A stretch of DNA of 64,000 nucleotides from Oscillatoria salina IIICB1. GTDB taxonomy: Bacteria > Cyanobacteriota > Cyanobacteriia > Cyanobacteriales > SIO1D9. The stretch is taken from the NCBI RefSeq assembly GCF_020144665.1, contig NZ_JAAHBQ010000009.1, forward strand, positions 1-64,000. The letters run 5' to 3'. Positions 35,108 to 43,801 of this stretch are shown in pieces. A program made the position numbers and the translations under genes. The notes beneath the pieces are model-generated. The model was not told the origin of the DNA, made no database searches, and was given only the letters and a program-made list of their open reading frames with translations. Position 1 is the first letter of the stretch. The number at the start of each line of letters is the position of its first letter.

Positions 35108-35916
35108 TTGTCAACCCCCTCGACAACTAAATCTGCTAATTCTGCACTTGCTCCCAAAGGTTTACCAAGAAGCAATTGTACGTGAGGAAATTTCAACTGT
35201 AGTTCTTTTACTTGTGTGGCGATCGCTTCGGTAATGCCGCCCTGAAAAAGAAAATATGGCACAATAGCTATTTCCTGCTTTTCTGCCGCTACTAAAGCTT
35301 CTACTTGCGCTGATAAGCTGGGAGATACTGACCAATAAGCAGCAATTGCCTTTAACTCAGAGGCGATCGCTTCTATTGCCTCATTTGCTCCTACTCGACG
35401 ACTGCCATGAGACAATAAAATTCTTGTCGGCGTACTAAAACACTGAAACTCTTTTGCTAATAGTTGTTTCAACCCTGGATTACTGCCTAGGTGAGGTTGT
35501 AATTGTATGGGGATCTGCTCGCCTATTGCCTCCTGTGCTAGTTTCACGGCGCTGGGAATATCTTCTTTGACATGAACTCCAGGTAAAAGAAACAATGGTA
35601 AGATTTGCACTTTCGTGTTTCCCTCAGCTTTGGCTCGACGAGCAAATTGTTTAATACTTTCATGTAAAGGCATGGGAGTTAGTTCCAAAGCTGCACAGCC
35701 AACTAAAGGACATATTGGCTCGCTCGCTATTCCTCGACTCCTTTTGTGCTTTTGGCGATCGCACTTCCCTACATTAGAACTTAACCAATTTGGCGAGATA
35801 CCCAAAGGGCGCTGGTTTTCTAAGCGCTGGCGGACTAAATTTGCTAGTTGTTCTACGGCTATTCGGGGACGAGCATCGCGACTTCCATGAGATACCAGTA
35901 AGCAGGCTGAAGGCAT
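35104..35916 (-). CDS. sirB: Sirohydrochlorin chelatase (CbiX/SirB family)
   Basis: This 270-residue protein inserts Fe2+ (siroheme) or Co2+ into sirohydrochlorin. Two CbiX halves are visible: N-terminal LLVSHGSRDARPR and C-terminal LLSHGSRRVGANEA. The metal-ligand His is also in LLPGVHVKEDIP. Residues 37-70 (about GISPNWL to SEPICP) look like an extra 30-odd residue insertion between RLENQ and LVGCAALELTP, where relatives are continuous. It is followed by cobA with a 4-base overlap. A cobalt role cannot be excluded, but pairing with SUMT suggests siroheme. Confidence 0.85.
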   Translation of the reverse strand: MPSACLLVSHGSRDARPRIAVEQLANLVRQRLENQRPLGISPNWLSSNVGKCDRQKHKRSRGIASEPICPLVGCAALELTPMPLHESIKQFARRAKAEGNTKVQILPLFLLPGVHVKEDIPSAVKLAQEAIGEQIPIQLQPHLGSNPGLKQLLAKEFQCFSTPTRILLSHGSRRVGANEAIEAIASELKAIAAYWSVSPSLSAQVEALVAAEKQEIAIVPYFLFQGGITEAIATQVKELQLKFPHVQLLLGKPLGASAELADLVVEGVDK

Positions 35917-36031
35917 TGAACAAAAATTCTTAAATAAAATTTTATTTTATAAACAATTGTATCTTTGCCAAATGTTTCTTTTTGTATCAATTGATGCAAG
36001 TAATACTCATTAAGTGGTAATTACCAATCAC

Positions 36032-36760
36032 TCACTGCGCCGCATTTGCATCTCGTCGCCAGCGAATCTCCAAACCGAGGATGCTAGCAGCTAGCCAAGT
36101 AAGTCCTGCTGCTTGTCCGGCAACTACGTCTGTCGGCCAATGAATGCCGAGATAAAGCCGACTAAAACCAATAATTGAGACTAATAAAATCGTGCTAATA
36201 GCAATCCACCAGCGCCACCGATGATAATGACTTGCTAGTAAGTAACCGAGAAAACCATAGATAATTAAAGATAGCATGGCATGACCGCTAGGAAAACTAG
36301 AAGTGCGCGGTTCTTTATTCGTCATTTCCCAGAGTTCGGGGCGATCGCGATCGAAAAACTGTTTAATCAGTAAATTTAAACAAGTTCCTCCGATCGCTGT
36401 AATTGCTAAAGCTGTAAATTCTACCTTTTGTCTTCGTCGCCACAAAAATACCCCAGCACCAAGAGCAATTGAGGTAACAACTATTGTGCCACCAATAATC
36501 GAAAAGGTGTGCATCAAAAAAGTTAATACTGGTCTATGCCAATCATCTATAGCCAATAAAATAGCTCGATCGAGGGTTTGGGTTTGCTTTTCGAGGACTT
36601 CATCAGCAATTTCGATAAATGCCCAAGTTCCTAAAATTGCAATAATTAGCCCTGTCAAGGGAATAATTGACAGCAACAAAAACAAATTTTTTCTATTTAG
36701 TTGTCGTCGCCAAAAACGAACTATTCGCTTGGCTATGTAGCGCAGATTAAACAGCAGCAT
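36032..36760 (-). CDS. PAP2 superfamily membrane phosphatase
   Basis: This 242-residue integral membrane protein has about six membrane segments and the three PAP2 signatures: KQFFDRDRPE, SSFPSGHAML, and SRLYLGIHWPTDVVAG with the catalytic His and Asp. Family members dephosphorylate undecaprenyl pyrophosphate, phosphatidic acid or similar lipids. A role in recycling the lipid carrier used by the EPS pathway is possible, but there is no direct link in position. It stands alone on the - strand. Confidence 0.9.
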   Translation of the reverse strand: MLLFNLRYIAKRIVRFWRRQLNRKNLFLLLSIIPLTGLIIAILGTWAFIEIADEVLEKQTQTLDRAILLAIDDWHRPVLTFLMHTFSIIGGTIVVTSIALGAGVFLWRRRQKVEFTALAITAIGGTCLNLLIKQFFDRDRPELWEMTNKEPRTSSFPSGHAMLSLIIYGFLGYLLASHYHRWRWWIAISTILLVSIIGFSRLYLGIHWPTDVVAGQAAGLTWLAASILGLEIRWRRDANAAQ

Positions 36761-36920
36761 CGATTGTCCCTATTCTCGATCTTATAAGGAAGAAATCGAT
36801 CTTAACATGAGAGTGCGGGTATAGTTAAATGAGGCAGAGAAAACCCATAGCCGTCTGAGAAGAAAAATTTCACTTATGATTAGAGATATTTGCCAAATTT
36901 CTTAATTCCCCAAGCTCAAT

Positions 36921-37409
36921 TTAGGAAGGAAGTGGAACAAATAAACAACCTCCTTTTCCACGCCTGATAATCTCACCCTCAAACTGATGTTCGATAAATA
37001 TTGCTCCCACATCAATGTCGTAACCGACAACTAGCGTTGCCGCAAAATCTTGGGGAATATATTCAATTAAATTACTTTCTTGGGAATGTTTCACTAAAGG
37101 AATTTTTTCATATAAAGGCAAATACTTTTCTTGTTCTGGTTGCTTACTATCTACTGACAAGAAAATATTGTTTTCATCAAGGTTGACATTAACACCATTT
37201 TCTACTGGCTCGCCATAGCCAAATGCTCGGAGATGATAGCCATAATCTTGTTCAATTTGTTCAGATGCCGGAATAAAAGAATGACACTCGACATAAAATT
37301 TACGTTGTGTGGGAGCTAATTCGGCTGGAGGTGCGATCGCTGGGGGATCTTGGACTGCTCCGAGAATCATTCCTACACTAAGTAGAAGTAGGCTAGGGTA
37401 ATGGTTCAT
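36921..37409 (-). CDS. Hypothetical exported protein
   Basis: I do not recognise this 162-residue protein. It has a hydrophobic N-terminus (YPSLLLLSVGMILGAV) likely to be a signal peptide, a proline-rich segment, and a mature part with two Cys (near residues 42 and 154) in FYVECHSF and GKGGCLFVPLP. The composition is acidic in the middle, consistent with a periplasmic beta-rich domain with one disulfide. It precedes the heptamer tandem repeat and pdxH region and has no clear operon partner. Confidence 0.6.
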   Translation of the reverse strand: MNHYPSLLLLSVGMILGAVQDPPAIAPPAELAPTQRKFYVECHSFIPASEQIEQDYGYHLRAFGYGEPVENGVNVNLDENNIFLSVDSKQPEQEKYLPLYEKIPLVKHSQESNLIEYIPQDFAATLVVGYDIDVGAIFIEHQFEGEIIRRGKGGCLFVPLPS

Positions 37410-37432
37410 GGTCTGAAAAAAGTTAAAGGTTA

Positions 37433-37502
37433 ATAACTGATAACTGATAACTGATAACTGATAACTGATAACTGATAACTGATAACTGATAACTGATAAC
37501 TG
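37433..37502. repeat. Ten tandem copies of the heptamer ATAACTG
   Basis: Bases 37433-37502 are ten perfect head-to-tail copies of ATAACTG. The array starts 24 bases upstream of the hypothetical gene's start (37409) and ends one base before the pdxH stop codon. Such heptanucleotide repeats (STRR) are known in cyanobacteria. The same unit, as CAGTTAT, occurs at 20655-20770. Confidence 0.95.
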
Positions 37503-37503
37503 A

Positions 37504-38148
37504 CTAAGGTGCTAAACGCTCTCTAATCCAAGTATTATTTTCAACTCGTCGATAGCGCAGGCGATCGTGCAAACGACTAGGACGACCTTGCCAAAATTCT
37601 ATTTCTTCAGGAATTACTCGGTATCCTCCCCAGTGAGGAGGACGCGGGATTTCTTGCTCTCCATATTTAGTTTGTAATTCCTGAAAACGCTGTTCTAAAA
37701 CCTCGCGACTTTCAATTACTTGGCTTTGATTTGAAACCCAAGCACCAATTTGAGAATTTTCTGGACGACTGTGAAAATACTCGTCTGATTCTTCAGGAGA
37801 AACTTTCTCGACTCTACCCGCAATTCGCACTTGTCGCTCCAATTCTGCCCACCAAAAAACTAGCGCTGCACGAGCATTATCAGCAAGCTGTTGTCCTTTG
37901 TAACTACTGTAGTTGGTATAAAAGACAAAGCTTTGTTCGTCGAAATCTTTGAGTAGGACAATCCGAGCTGAGGGCGTACCATCTAGGTTAGCAGTAGCAA
38001 GAGTCATCGCGTTAGGTTCGCTTAGTTGAGCTTTAAGAGCTTGCTGGAACCAGGTTTGAAACTGCTTAAATGGATTTAGCTCAGCATCAGCTTCGCTCAA
38101 ACCAGCGCGAGTGTAGTTTTTCCGTAATTCACTAACAGGTATATCCAT
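37504..38148 (-). CDS. pdxH: Pyridoxamine 5'-phosphate oxidase
   Basis: This 214-residue flavoenzyme oxidises pyridoxine or pyridoxamine 5'-phosphate to PLP. Motifs include the N-terminal [61 protein letters not shown], and the C-terminal [19 protein letters not shown] typical of the family. Length and all blocks are normal. It is transcribed alone on the - strand and divergent from the LapA-scpA pair. The heptamer repeat array abuts its stop. Confidence 0.95.
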   Translation of the reverse strand: MDIPVSELRKNYTRAGLSEADAELNPFKQFQTWFQQALKAQLSEPNAMTLATANLDGTPSARIVLLKDFDEQSFVFYTNYSSYKGQQLADNARAALVFWWAELERQVRIAGRVEKVSPEESDEYFHSRPENSQIGAWVSNQSQVIESREVLEQRFQELQTKYGEQEIPRPPHWGGYRVIPEEIEFWQGRPSRLHDRLRYRRVENNTWIRERLAP

Positions 38149-38345
38149 TTTGAGTTTCTTCTTTCTCTTTTAAGCTTTTTTGGCTAATAAATAGTGTAAA
38201 AGTATCTTCATCGGGTATTAAAACTAGATTAAGCTGATTTTTGACGAAAACGTTGTATAAATTATGCTTGTGGAGATAGAACTGTTATCTCGCGCGAGAT
38301 CGTTTTCCAATCTACACCTAATTTGACTTTTACAGGAGTTGGCGA

Positions 38346-38684
38346 ATGCGACAAGTAAATTTTCTGATTATTTTTGCTCTTTGTTTGGCTCTGGCTTTAT
38401 TTAGCATTGAGAATACTCAAGCTTCGACGATTAATGTACTTCCGGGTGTGGAGGTTGAGGCTCCACTGTCGATAGAATTAATTTTAGCTGCTGGAGTGGG
38501 TGCGGTTCTGGGCTGGTTGTTTAGTATCTGGACGAAATTGCAACGTTATTTGGTTGCGGCGAAACAAAGACGGCAAGTTCGCGCGAAGGAGAAGGAAATT
38601 GAAAAGTTGAAAAAAGACCTCGAACAACAAGATCGACAACAATTTTTACCTGCGGCTGAGACAATTGAAGGAAGTGAGGAATGA
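38346..38684 (+). CDS. LapA-like (DUF1049) small membrane protein
   Basis: This 112-residue protein has two membrane segments: residues about 4-20, and about 45-63 in the block LILAAGVGAVLGWLFSIW. A cytoplasmic charged coiled coil (RRQVRAKEKEIEKLKKDLEQ) follows. This architecture is that of the LapA/DUF1049 family, which in Escherichia coli helps assemble or regulate lipopolysaccharide functions. A CAGGAG site sits eight bases before the ATG. Its last four bases overlap the scpA start (ATGA), so translation is coupled. Confidence 0.8.
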   Translation: MRQVNFLIIFALCLALALFSIENTQASTINVLPGVEVEAPLSIELILAAGVGAVLGWLFSIWTKLQRYLVAAKQRRQVRAKEKEIEKLKKDLEQQDRQQFLPAAETIEGSEE

Positions 38685-39490
38685 CGGTATCACCTGCTCG
38701 CGAAGCGATCGCGCTTTTAATTGATTTGGCGCAACGAGGAGAAATCGATCCTTGGGATGTTCAAGTGATTGAGGCGATCGATCGTTTTTTGAGTGAATTG
38801 GGTTTAAATGGTCAGGGTGAACCAAATTACGATCGCGCTGATTTGCCTCAGTCGGGACAAACTTTTCTCTGGGCTTCGATGTTAGTTTTACTTAAGGCTG
38901 ATACTCTCCAACGTCTCGAAGAGGAGGAGGAACAACCAGAGTTGGAAGTGGCTGAATTTGCAGGTGAGGAGGCGAATGAACGTGCTTTACCACTTCATCT
39001 CGAACGTCATATTCGTCGCCGCCCTACCGCCCCTCCACCTCGCAAGCGTCGCGTTACTTTACAGGAGTTAATCGAGCAAATTGAGCAAATTGCGGCGGTT
39101 TTGGAGTCTGCACCCGATCGCTCAACTCAACGACGTTCTCGCTCTTTGTCTCGTCGCGCTACTGCTCGCGCGATCGCTCAACTTGCTCATGATGAAAATC
39201 TTACTGAAGTTGCTGCTCAACTTGAACAATTTCTCACTGCTAATTTGTCTCAATTTCCCTCAGCACAAGACTTTATCCATTTAGAGCATTTACTCGATTT
39301 ATGGACATCAAATAAACATAAAAATGAGGATTTGTCAAGTCATAAAGGTAAAGAAAAAGTTGGGATTTTTTGGGCGTTATTATTACTTTCCGCACAGTCG
39401 AAAGTGGAATTATCCCAAGAAGAATTTTATCAGGATTTGAAGATCAAACCTCTCATCGACGAGGGAAAATCTCTTAAAGAAAATGAATAA
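38681..39490 (+). CDS. scpA: Segregation and condensation protein A
   Basis: This 269-residue kleisin subunit of the SMC-ScpAB complex acts in chromosome condensation and segregation. The N-terminal block AIALLIDLAQRGEIDPWDVQVIEAIDRFL and the SGQTFLWASMLVLLKADTLQ helix are characteristic and are cited in outline. A long charged middle and a C-terminal winged-helix-like part (GIFWALLLLSAQSKVELSQEEFY) follow. It overlaps the LapA-like gene by four bases. No scpB or smc is in the window. Confidence 0.88.
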   Translation: MTVSPAREAIALLIDLAQRGEIDPWDVQVIEAIDRFLSELGLNGQGEPNYDRADLPQSGQTFLWASMLVLLKADTLQRLEEEEEQPELEVAEFAGEEANERALPLHLERHIRRRPTAPPPRKRRVTLQELIEQIEQIAAVLESAPDRSTQRRSRSLSRRATARAIAQLAHDENLTEVAAQLEQFLTANLSQFPSAQDFIHLEHLLDLWTSNKHKNEDLSSHKGKEKVGIFWALLLLSAQSKVELSQEEFYQDLKIKPLIDEGKSLKENE

Positions 39491-39530
39491 CTTGTGGAGA
39501 CGTTGCATGAACGTCTCTACAAGTTATTTT
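39489..39530. terminator. Bidirectional terminator between scpA and the DUF3370 gene
   Basis: Arms AACTTGTGGAGACGTT (39489-39504) and AACGTCTCTACAAGTT (39510-39525) pair over 16 bases with one G-U pair and loop GCATG, followed by ATTTTATT. The left arm begins inside the scpA stop codon. The GGAGACGTTGCATGAACGTCTC core is of the same type as a palindromic repeat common in cyanobacteria. Confidence 0.85.
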
Positions 39531-40884
39531 ATTCAGTTAAAGTTTTCACTGTCAAAACTTGTGGTGGGGTAGCATCGGGAGGATAGAGAAAATCAACTTT
39601 TACCGTGCGAGTTTCTTTTGGTGGTATGGTTAAATTTGCTAAAGGTTCTGCTTGTTGACCTCGTTGTTGAACTAAGTGAAAATAATTATTAACAGAATTA
39701 CCTTGTTCGTCCTCGTAGCTAATTTCTACTGTACCTCGGAAAAAAACTTGTGGGGCTGGAGGTTCAAGAAAGCGTAATCCTTGGGTTAAAATATCTTGTT
39801 TGATGGGAGTTTGTAAAGTAACAGCTACAGTTTTGCTAGCTTCAGTTGGGTTGTAAAAAGGTAAGGTTAAACTGTATTCTACGCCATAGTTACCGTGAGC
39901 GCTATAAGCCGTATCAGGATAGCGCACTAGCATCGGTGCAGTTTGAATTTGATTTGTTCCTAGTCTACCACCAGCGAGGGTACTAATACCATAAGAAAAA
40001 GCTTCACCGACGCCGGGAATCGTAAGTTTTTCGCTACGATTATTATCGGTTAAAGTAGCTTTCCATTGGGAACCTTGGGAAACGCCCGCAACTCGTCCGT
40101 AAATTATACCACCAGTGGTATTATTGGGAGGAGTCGGGACGCGATCGCGTGGCGTAACTAATTCTCCTTCTGCTAATAATTCTTTCCATTCTGCTAATGT
40201 CGGTTTCCTCTCTTCTCCTCTTTCATCTACAGGCGCAAACATTGCTAAACTTGCTGCATAAACTTCCCCGTTACTATCTAATTTTATGTAAGTAGAACGA
40301 CCATTTAAAGGTGGTTCCCATTCTCTTACTGGAATAGGCAAATTAAGTAACATTCTACTTTCTCCGGGTGGAATAACTAACTCGTCAGGAAAGTTTTCTT
40401 GTCTTACTCCCCTTAAGATATCATTCATTACTCGACTACCGGGTCCCGCGTAAACATTTCCTTCTGGGTTTGGTACTTGAGAAGGTAGTTTAATAAATGG
40501 TGCATCTGGTCGAGAAAGATAACTTGCTGCGGCTAAAATGTCAACTGTTACTGTTTCCTTAGTTGGATTATGTAACATTATTCCTAGATACAAAGTTCGT
40601 AAATCTTCTGGGGTTGGCGGTTTAGCAATATGATGGGCGAAAATGTCAAAACGTCCTTGAAAAGGAAAGCTTAAATGGGCTTCGGGATTAGCTTTGTTTT
40701 CTTTGGCAAAAGTGGAAAGTAAAATTCCTTCAGATAAGACTACTTCTGGGCTATTACTGTTAAATACGGGTACGGAATTTAATTGTCCTGCTAAAGGACG
40801 AACTTCTTGAGGTTTCACTATTTCTTGAGGAGTAGGTTCGGGTGGTGGTGTTGTTTGAGCGAAAAGTAAGCCAAGTAAAAACAT
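39529..40884 (-). CDS. DUF3370 family protein
   Basis: This 451-residue protein is a cyanobacterial DUF3370 member. A short hydrophobic N-terminus (MFLLGLLFAQ) suggests export. The mature part starts with a proline-rich linker, then VRPLAGQLNSVPVFNSNSPE and beta-rich sequence with PGESRMLLNLPIP and LPFYNPTEASKTVAVTLQTP. Conserved Gly/Pro-rich turns are seen throughout, and the family's function is unknown. It converges on scpA with a shared terminator. Confidence 0.85.
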   Translation of the reverse strand: MFLLGLLFAQTTPPPEPTPQEIVKPQEVRPLAGQLNSVPVFNSNSPEVVLSEGILLSTFAKENKANPEAHLSFPFQGRFDIFAHHIAKPPTPEDLRTLYLGIMLHNPTKETVTVDILAAASYLSRPDAPFIKLPSQVPNPEGNVYAGPGSRVMNDILRGVRQENFPDELVIPPGESRMLLNLPIPVREWEPPLNGRSTYIKLDSNGEVYAASLAMFAPVDERGEERKPTLAEWKELLAEGELVTPRDRVPTPPNNTTGGIIYGRVAGVSQGSQWKATLTDNNRSEKLTIPGVGEAFSYGISTLAGGRLGTNQIQTAPMLVRYPDTAYSAHGNYGVEYSLTLPFYNPTEASKTVAVTLQTPIKQDILTQGLRFLEPPAPQVFFRGTVEISYEDEQGNSVNNYFHLVQQRGQQAEPLANLTIPPKETRTVKVDFLYPPDATPPQVLTVKTLTE

Positions 40885-40998
40885 GAATTTGTTTCCTTAT
40901 TTATTGTACATTGTTTATTGTCGCACGCGAACATTAAAAGTTCCCAGAAAAATCCTTTTCGCTGAAAATAAATTTTAGCAAATAAGACGGACATTCTC

Positions 40999-41024
40999 TA
41001 GAAACGTTGCCGGCAATGTCTCTA
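40999..41024. repeat. Imperfect palindromic repeat (REP-like)
   Basis: TAGAAACGTTGCC pairs with GGCAATGTCTCTA across a GC centre, with one A-C mismatch and one G-U pair. It resembles the palindrome in the scpA terminator (GAGACGTTGC and GTCTCTAC). It lies between the DUF3370 gene and the next - strand gene. Confidence 0.6.
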
Positions 41025-41127
41025 CATTTGTGTATTTTATGTAGCTTGGTTACGATTTAACTTAAATAACTGAAATTTAGCTCGCCGATCGATTAACTAG
41101 AAATATTCTCAATTTTTTTTGATAAAG

Positions 41128-42285
41128 TTATGAAATCTGTAAGTCACACTGGTTAAAAAGATAGTTTATCGCAGCGAAAAGTCGTTCTAATTCTTGAATT
41201 GTGTAAAAGGTAATATTTTTAGTAAAAGTGTTTGCTTTTAGTTGACCAAATTGCCAAGTAAATCCATTAGTAATAATACTAAAAATTTTTAGATTCGGTG
41301 CTTGGTTAAGTTGCTGTGCGGCAATTGTTTCTACTAATGATTCGATTAACATTGTGTTGAAATTAGCTGGTTTTGCTTTGACTAAGAGTAAATAAGGTTG
41401 GTCGAAAACAATTTTTCCGAAAGAAGATCGTTGAGCTAAAATATATTCAGGAAAATAGGATAAATCGCTTTCGTAGTTTAAAGGTTGATGACTCCACAAA
41501 AGTAATTTGCTGCGATAAGATTTCCAGGCTTCTTTTAAAATTGGATAAATTAAGTTTTCGCAAATAGCAGATTCGCAATTATCGACTATTCCCTCCTTCA
41601 TTACTGTTTCTAAGTCTTCTCGAAAGTGGTTGGGAATTTTTAATTGAGTTTCGACAATGAAATTGGCTTCTTCATATTTAATTTGAAATTCTTTGACAAC
41701 TTCACCAAGAGTTTGATAATGGCTGGTAGGAATTTTTAACTTGCAAGTGATAGAAGTGTTGACAAGGCGTACTAATTTGTTGATTATTGTGCAAAAATCT
41801 GTTATAATTAGCGGTGAATTTTCCGGAGTAAGCAGGGGAATGTGAACGAAAATACACAGACTTGCTGAGTTGGTTTGTTGGAGATAGTTCAAGACTTCGT
41901 AGTATAAACCTTCACAAACAAATTTTCCGGCATCGTGGCTTATTTCGGTAAATTCTAAGCCAGTTAATAAGTCTGATAAATCTACTTTTGTTTGTAGTAA
42001 GAATGCGCCGCAAGTAGCATTTGATTCAATAGTTAGTTGGGTGCGCGATTCTGCCATTCCACAACAAACGATCAGATCGGGCTGCCATTGTTGAATTTTG
42101 CCGATCGCGTTTTTACTCGCTGTTTCGGTATCGACAACAAGCTGTCTTAAGAAGGCTATCTCAGCATCAGGAAAATTAGATCCGGCAATTTGAGCTAATA
42201 AGTCGTCTGAGGAGTTAGACTTTTGGTGGGGTAGCCAGGTTTGAAAGGAGGTTAAGAGGATTTTTCGCTTCCAGGAATTAATCAC
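41128..42285 (-). CDS. Peptidase C15-like domain fused to a PD-(D/E)XK-like domain
   Basis: This 385-residue protein appears to have two domains. Residues 8-165 resemble pyroglutamyl peptidase I (C15). Candidate catalytic residues are Glu87 in QLTIESNA, Cys124 in KFVCEGLYY and His148 in IFVHIP. Residues about 225-370 resemble the N-terminal nuclease-like domain of cyanobacterial restriction-R-like proteins: YFPEYILAQRS, GKIVFDQPYLLLVKAKPANFN, IITNGFTWQFG. The usual (D/E)-x-K is replaced by K-A-K (Lys303), so nuclease activity is doubtful. The start is GTG at 42285. It diverges from hisH by 53 bases. I know of no function for such a fusion. Confidence 0.72.
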   Translation of the reverse strand: MINSWKRKILLTSFQTWLPHQKSNSSDDLLAQIAGSNFPDAEIAFLRQLVVDTETASKNAIGKIQQWQPDLIVCCGMAESRTQLTIESNATCGAFLLQTKVDLSDLLTGLEFTEISHDAGKFVCEGLYYEVLNYLQQTNSASLCIFVHIPLLTPENSPLIITDFCTIINKLVRLVNTSITCKLKIPTSHYQTLGEVVKEFQIKYEEANFIVETQLKIPNHFREDLETVMKEGIVDNCESAICENLIYPILKEAWKSYRSKLLLWSHQPLNYESDLSYFPEYILAQRSSFGKIVFDQPYLLLVKAKPANFNTMLIESLVETIAAQQLNQAPNLKIFSIITNGFTWQFGQLKANTFTKNITFYTIQELERLFAAINYLFNQCDLQIS

Positions 42286-42338
42286 AACTCAAGTTGATAC
42301 ACTAAAGTAAACATAGCAAGCTAAGGGAGTTAAATTTG

Positions 42339-42974
42339 ATGGCGGCGATCGCGGTAATCGATTATGATATGGGAAATTTGCACTCTGCTTGTAAGGGTTT
42401 GGAGAAAGCGGGTGCAACTACTAAGATAACTGATTCTGCTGACGAAATTGCTCGCTCTGAGGCGATCGTTTTACCTGGAGTAGGGGCTTTCGATCCGGCT
42501 GTACGACATTTGCGATCGCGCGATTTGGTGGAACCGATTCGTGAGGCGATCGCGTCTGGTAAACCTTTTTTGGGTATTTGTTTGGGTTTACAAATTCTTT
42601 TTGATGGTTCGGAAGAAGGAAATGAACCGGGTTTAGGTATCATTCCTGGAATGGTACGTCGCTTTCGTTCGGAACCAAATTTGACTATTCCTCACATGGG
42701 TTGGAATCAGTTACATTTTACCCAAAAAAATCTCGCTCTTTGGCGGCAATTACCAAGCGATCCTTATCTTTATTTTGTCCATTCTTATTACGTCGATCCG
42801 AGCGATTCTGCTTACACTGCGGCTACAGTTACTCATGGTAGCCAAACTGTGACTGCGGCGATCGCCAGAGATAATTTAATGGCTGTTCAATTTCACCCAG
42901 AAAAGTCTTCTACTTTGGGGTTACAAATTCTCAGTAATTTTGTCCGCTTGATTCGTGCTCGGGTTGCTGCTTAA
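42339..42974 (+). CDS. hisH: Imidazole glycerol phosphate synthase, glutamine amidotransferase subunit
   Basis: This 211-residue class I amidotransferase supplies ammonia to HisF for histidine and AICAR synthesis. The catalytic Cys is in FLGICLGLQIL, and the His and Glu are in AVQFHPEKSS. The N-terminal VIDYDMGNLHSACKGLEKAG and the LPGVGAF oxyanion segment are typical. An AGGGAG site precedes the ATG at 42339; an in-frame TTG three bases earlier is less likely. HisF is not in the window. rsmD follows 242 bases downstream on the same strand. Confidence 0.97.
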   Translation: MAAIAVIDYDMGNLHSACKGLEKAGATTKITDSADEIARSEAIVLPGVGAFDPAVRHLRSRDLVEPIREAIASGKPFLGICLGLQILFDGSEEGNEPGLGIIPGMVRRFRSEPNLTIPHMGWNQLHFTQKNLALWRQLPSDPYLYFVHSYYVDPSDSAYTAATVTHGSQTVTAAIARDNLMAVQFHPEKSSTLGLQILSNFVRLIRARVAA

Positions 42975-43019
42975 ATTTGGTTATATTTAATCTTCAATAT
43001 TTGAAACTAATTTTTCGCC

Positions 43020-43036
43020 AAAAAGCTTGCTTTTTT
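43020..43036 (+). terminator. Weak terminator-like hairpin after hisH
   Basis: AAAAAG (43020-43025) and CTTTTT (43030-43035) form a 6-bp AT-rich stem with a 4-base loop, followed by T and A-rich DNA. It lies 46 bases after the stop and is weak. Confidence 0.3.
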
Positions 43037-43216
43037 CTAACTTTTGTGAAATGATTATCGTTAAGGGTTCATACATAATGGAAAATAAGCGTAAAAATTT
43101 TTCGGCACAGATTCCCATTATAAAAAAATGATACCTAAAAAAATTCAGAAAATCTGTAAACTAGTATACATTTTTCCAATCAAAGTAACGCCGGCATCGC
43201 AACAAAAAACAAAATT

Positions 43217-43759
43217 GTGAGTATCAGAATCTACGGCAATCGACAGTTAAAAACCTTACCCGGACAATCAACTCGTCCCACAGCAGCGAAAGTAAGAGAA
43301 GCATTATTTAATATTTGGCAAGGCGCGATCGCCGATTGTCGCTGGTTAGATTTATGTAGCGGCAACGGCTCAATGGGGGCGGAAGCCTTATGTCGAGGGG
43401 CGAAATTAGTCGTAGGCATCGAAAAAAATCCGCGTGCTTGCGCGATTATCAGAGAAAATTGGCAGCAAGTAGCCACCGATGGACAAGAATTCAAAATTTT
43501 GCGCGGAGACGTAGTAGCGCGTCTAAAAGCCTTAGCAGGACAGAAATTTGACCGCATTTACTTCGATCCCCCTTATGCAAGTAACTTATACGATCCGGTA
43601 TTAGCAGCGATCGCCGAATATCAACTTCTCGAAGCAGAAGGAAGAATAGCCATCGAACACGATCCTCAAACTTGGACAGCCACAGAAATCCAGCAACTCT
43701 CTCTCTGCGGCGAAAAACTCTATGGAACTACAGCCCTCAGCTTTTATTGTCCAGTTTAA
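43217..43759 (+). CDS. rsmD: 16S rRNA (guanine966-N2)-methyltransferase
   Basis: This 180-residue Rossmann methyltransferase has the RsmD signatures: RIYGNRQLKTLPGQSTRPT, KVREALFNIWQ, LDLCSGNGSMGAEALCRGA for SAM binding, and the catalytic motif YFDPPYAS. It methylates G966 of 16S rRNA during ribosome maturation. The start is GTG at 43217. It converges with the small petG gene, the stops being about 40 bases apart. Confidence 0.95.
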   Translation: MSIRIYGNRQLKTLPGQSTRPTAAKVREALFNIWQGAIADCRWLDLCSGNGSMGAEALCRGAKLVVGIEKNPRACAIIRENWQQVATDGQEFKILRGDVVARLKALAGQKFDRIYFDPPYASNLYDPVLAAIAEYQLLEAEGRIAIEHDPQTWTATEIQQLSLCGEKLYGTTALSFYCPV

Positions 43760-43801
43760 ATCCTCAGCCCCCTGTAGCAGAAGGCTAAGGATTTCCAAGT
43801 G

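Noticed and set aside
35104-35916. Cobalt chelatase of a full cobalamin pathway
   Set aside because: Only SUMT and this chelatase are present and no other cobalamin genes are in the window. Siroheme synthesis is the simpler explanation.
37433-37502. Possible CRISPR array
   Set aside because: The unit is only 7 bases with no spacers, no cas genes nearby, and perfect tandem copies. It is a simple short tandem repeat.
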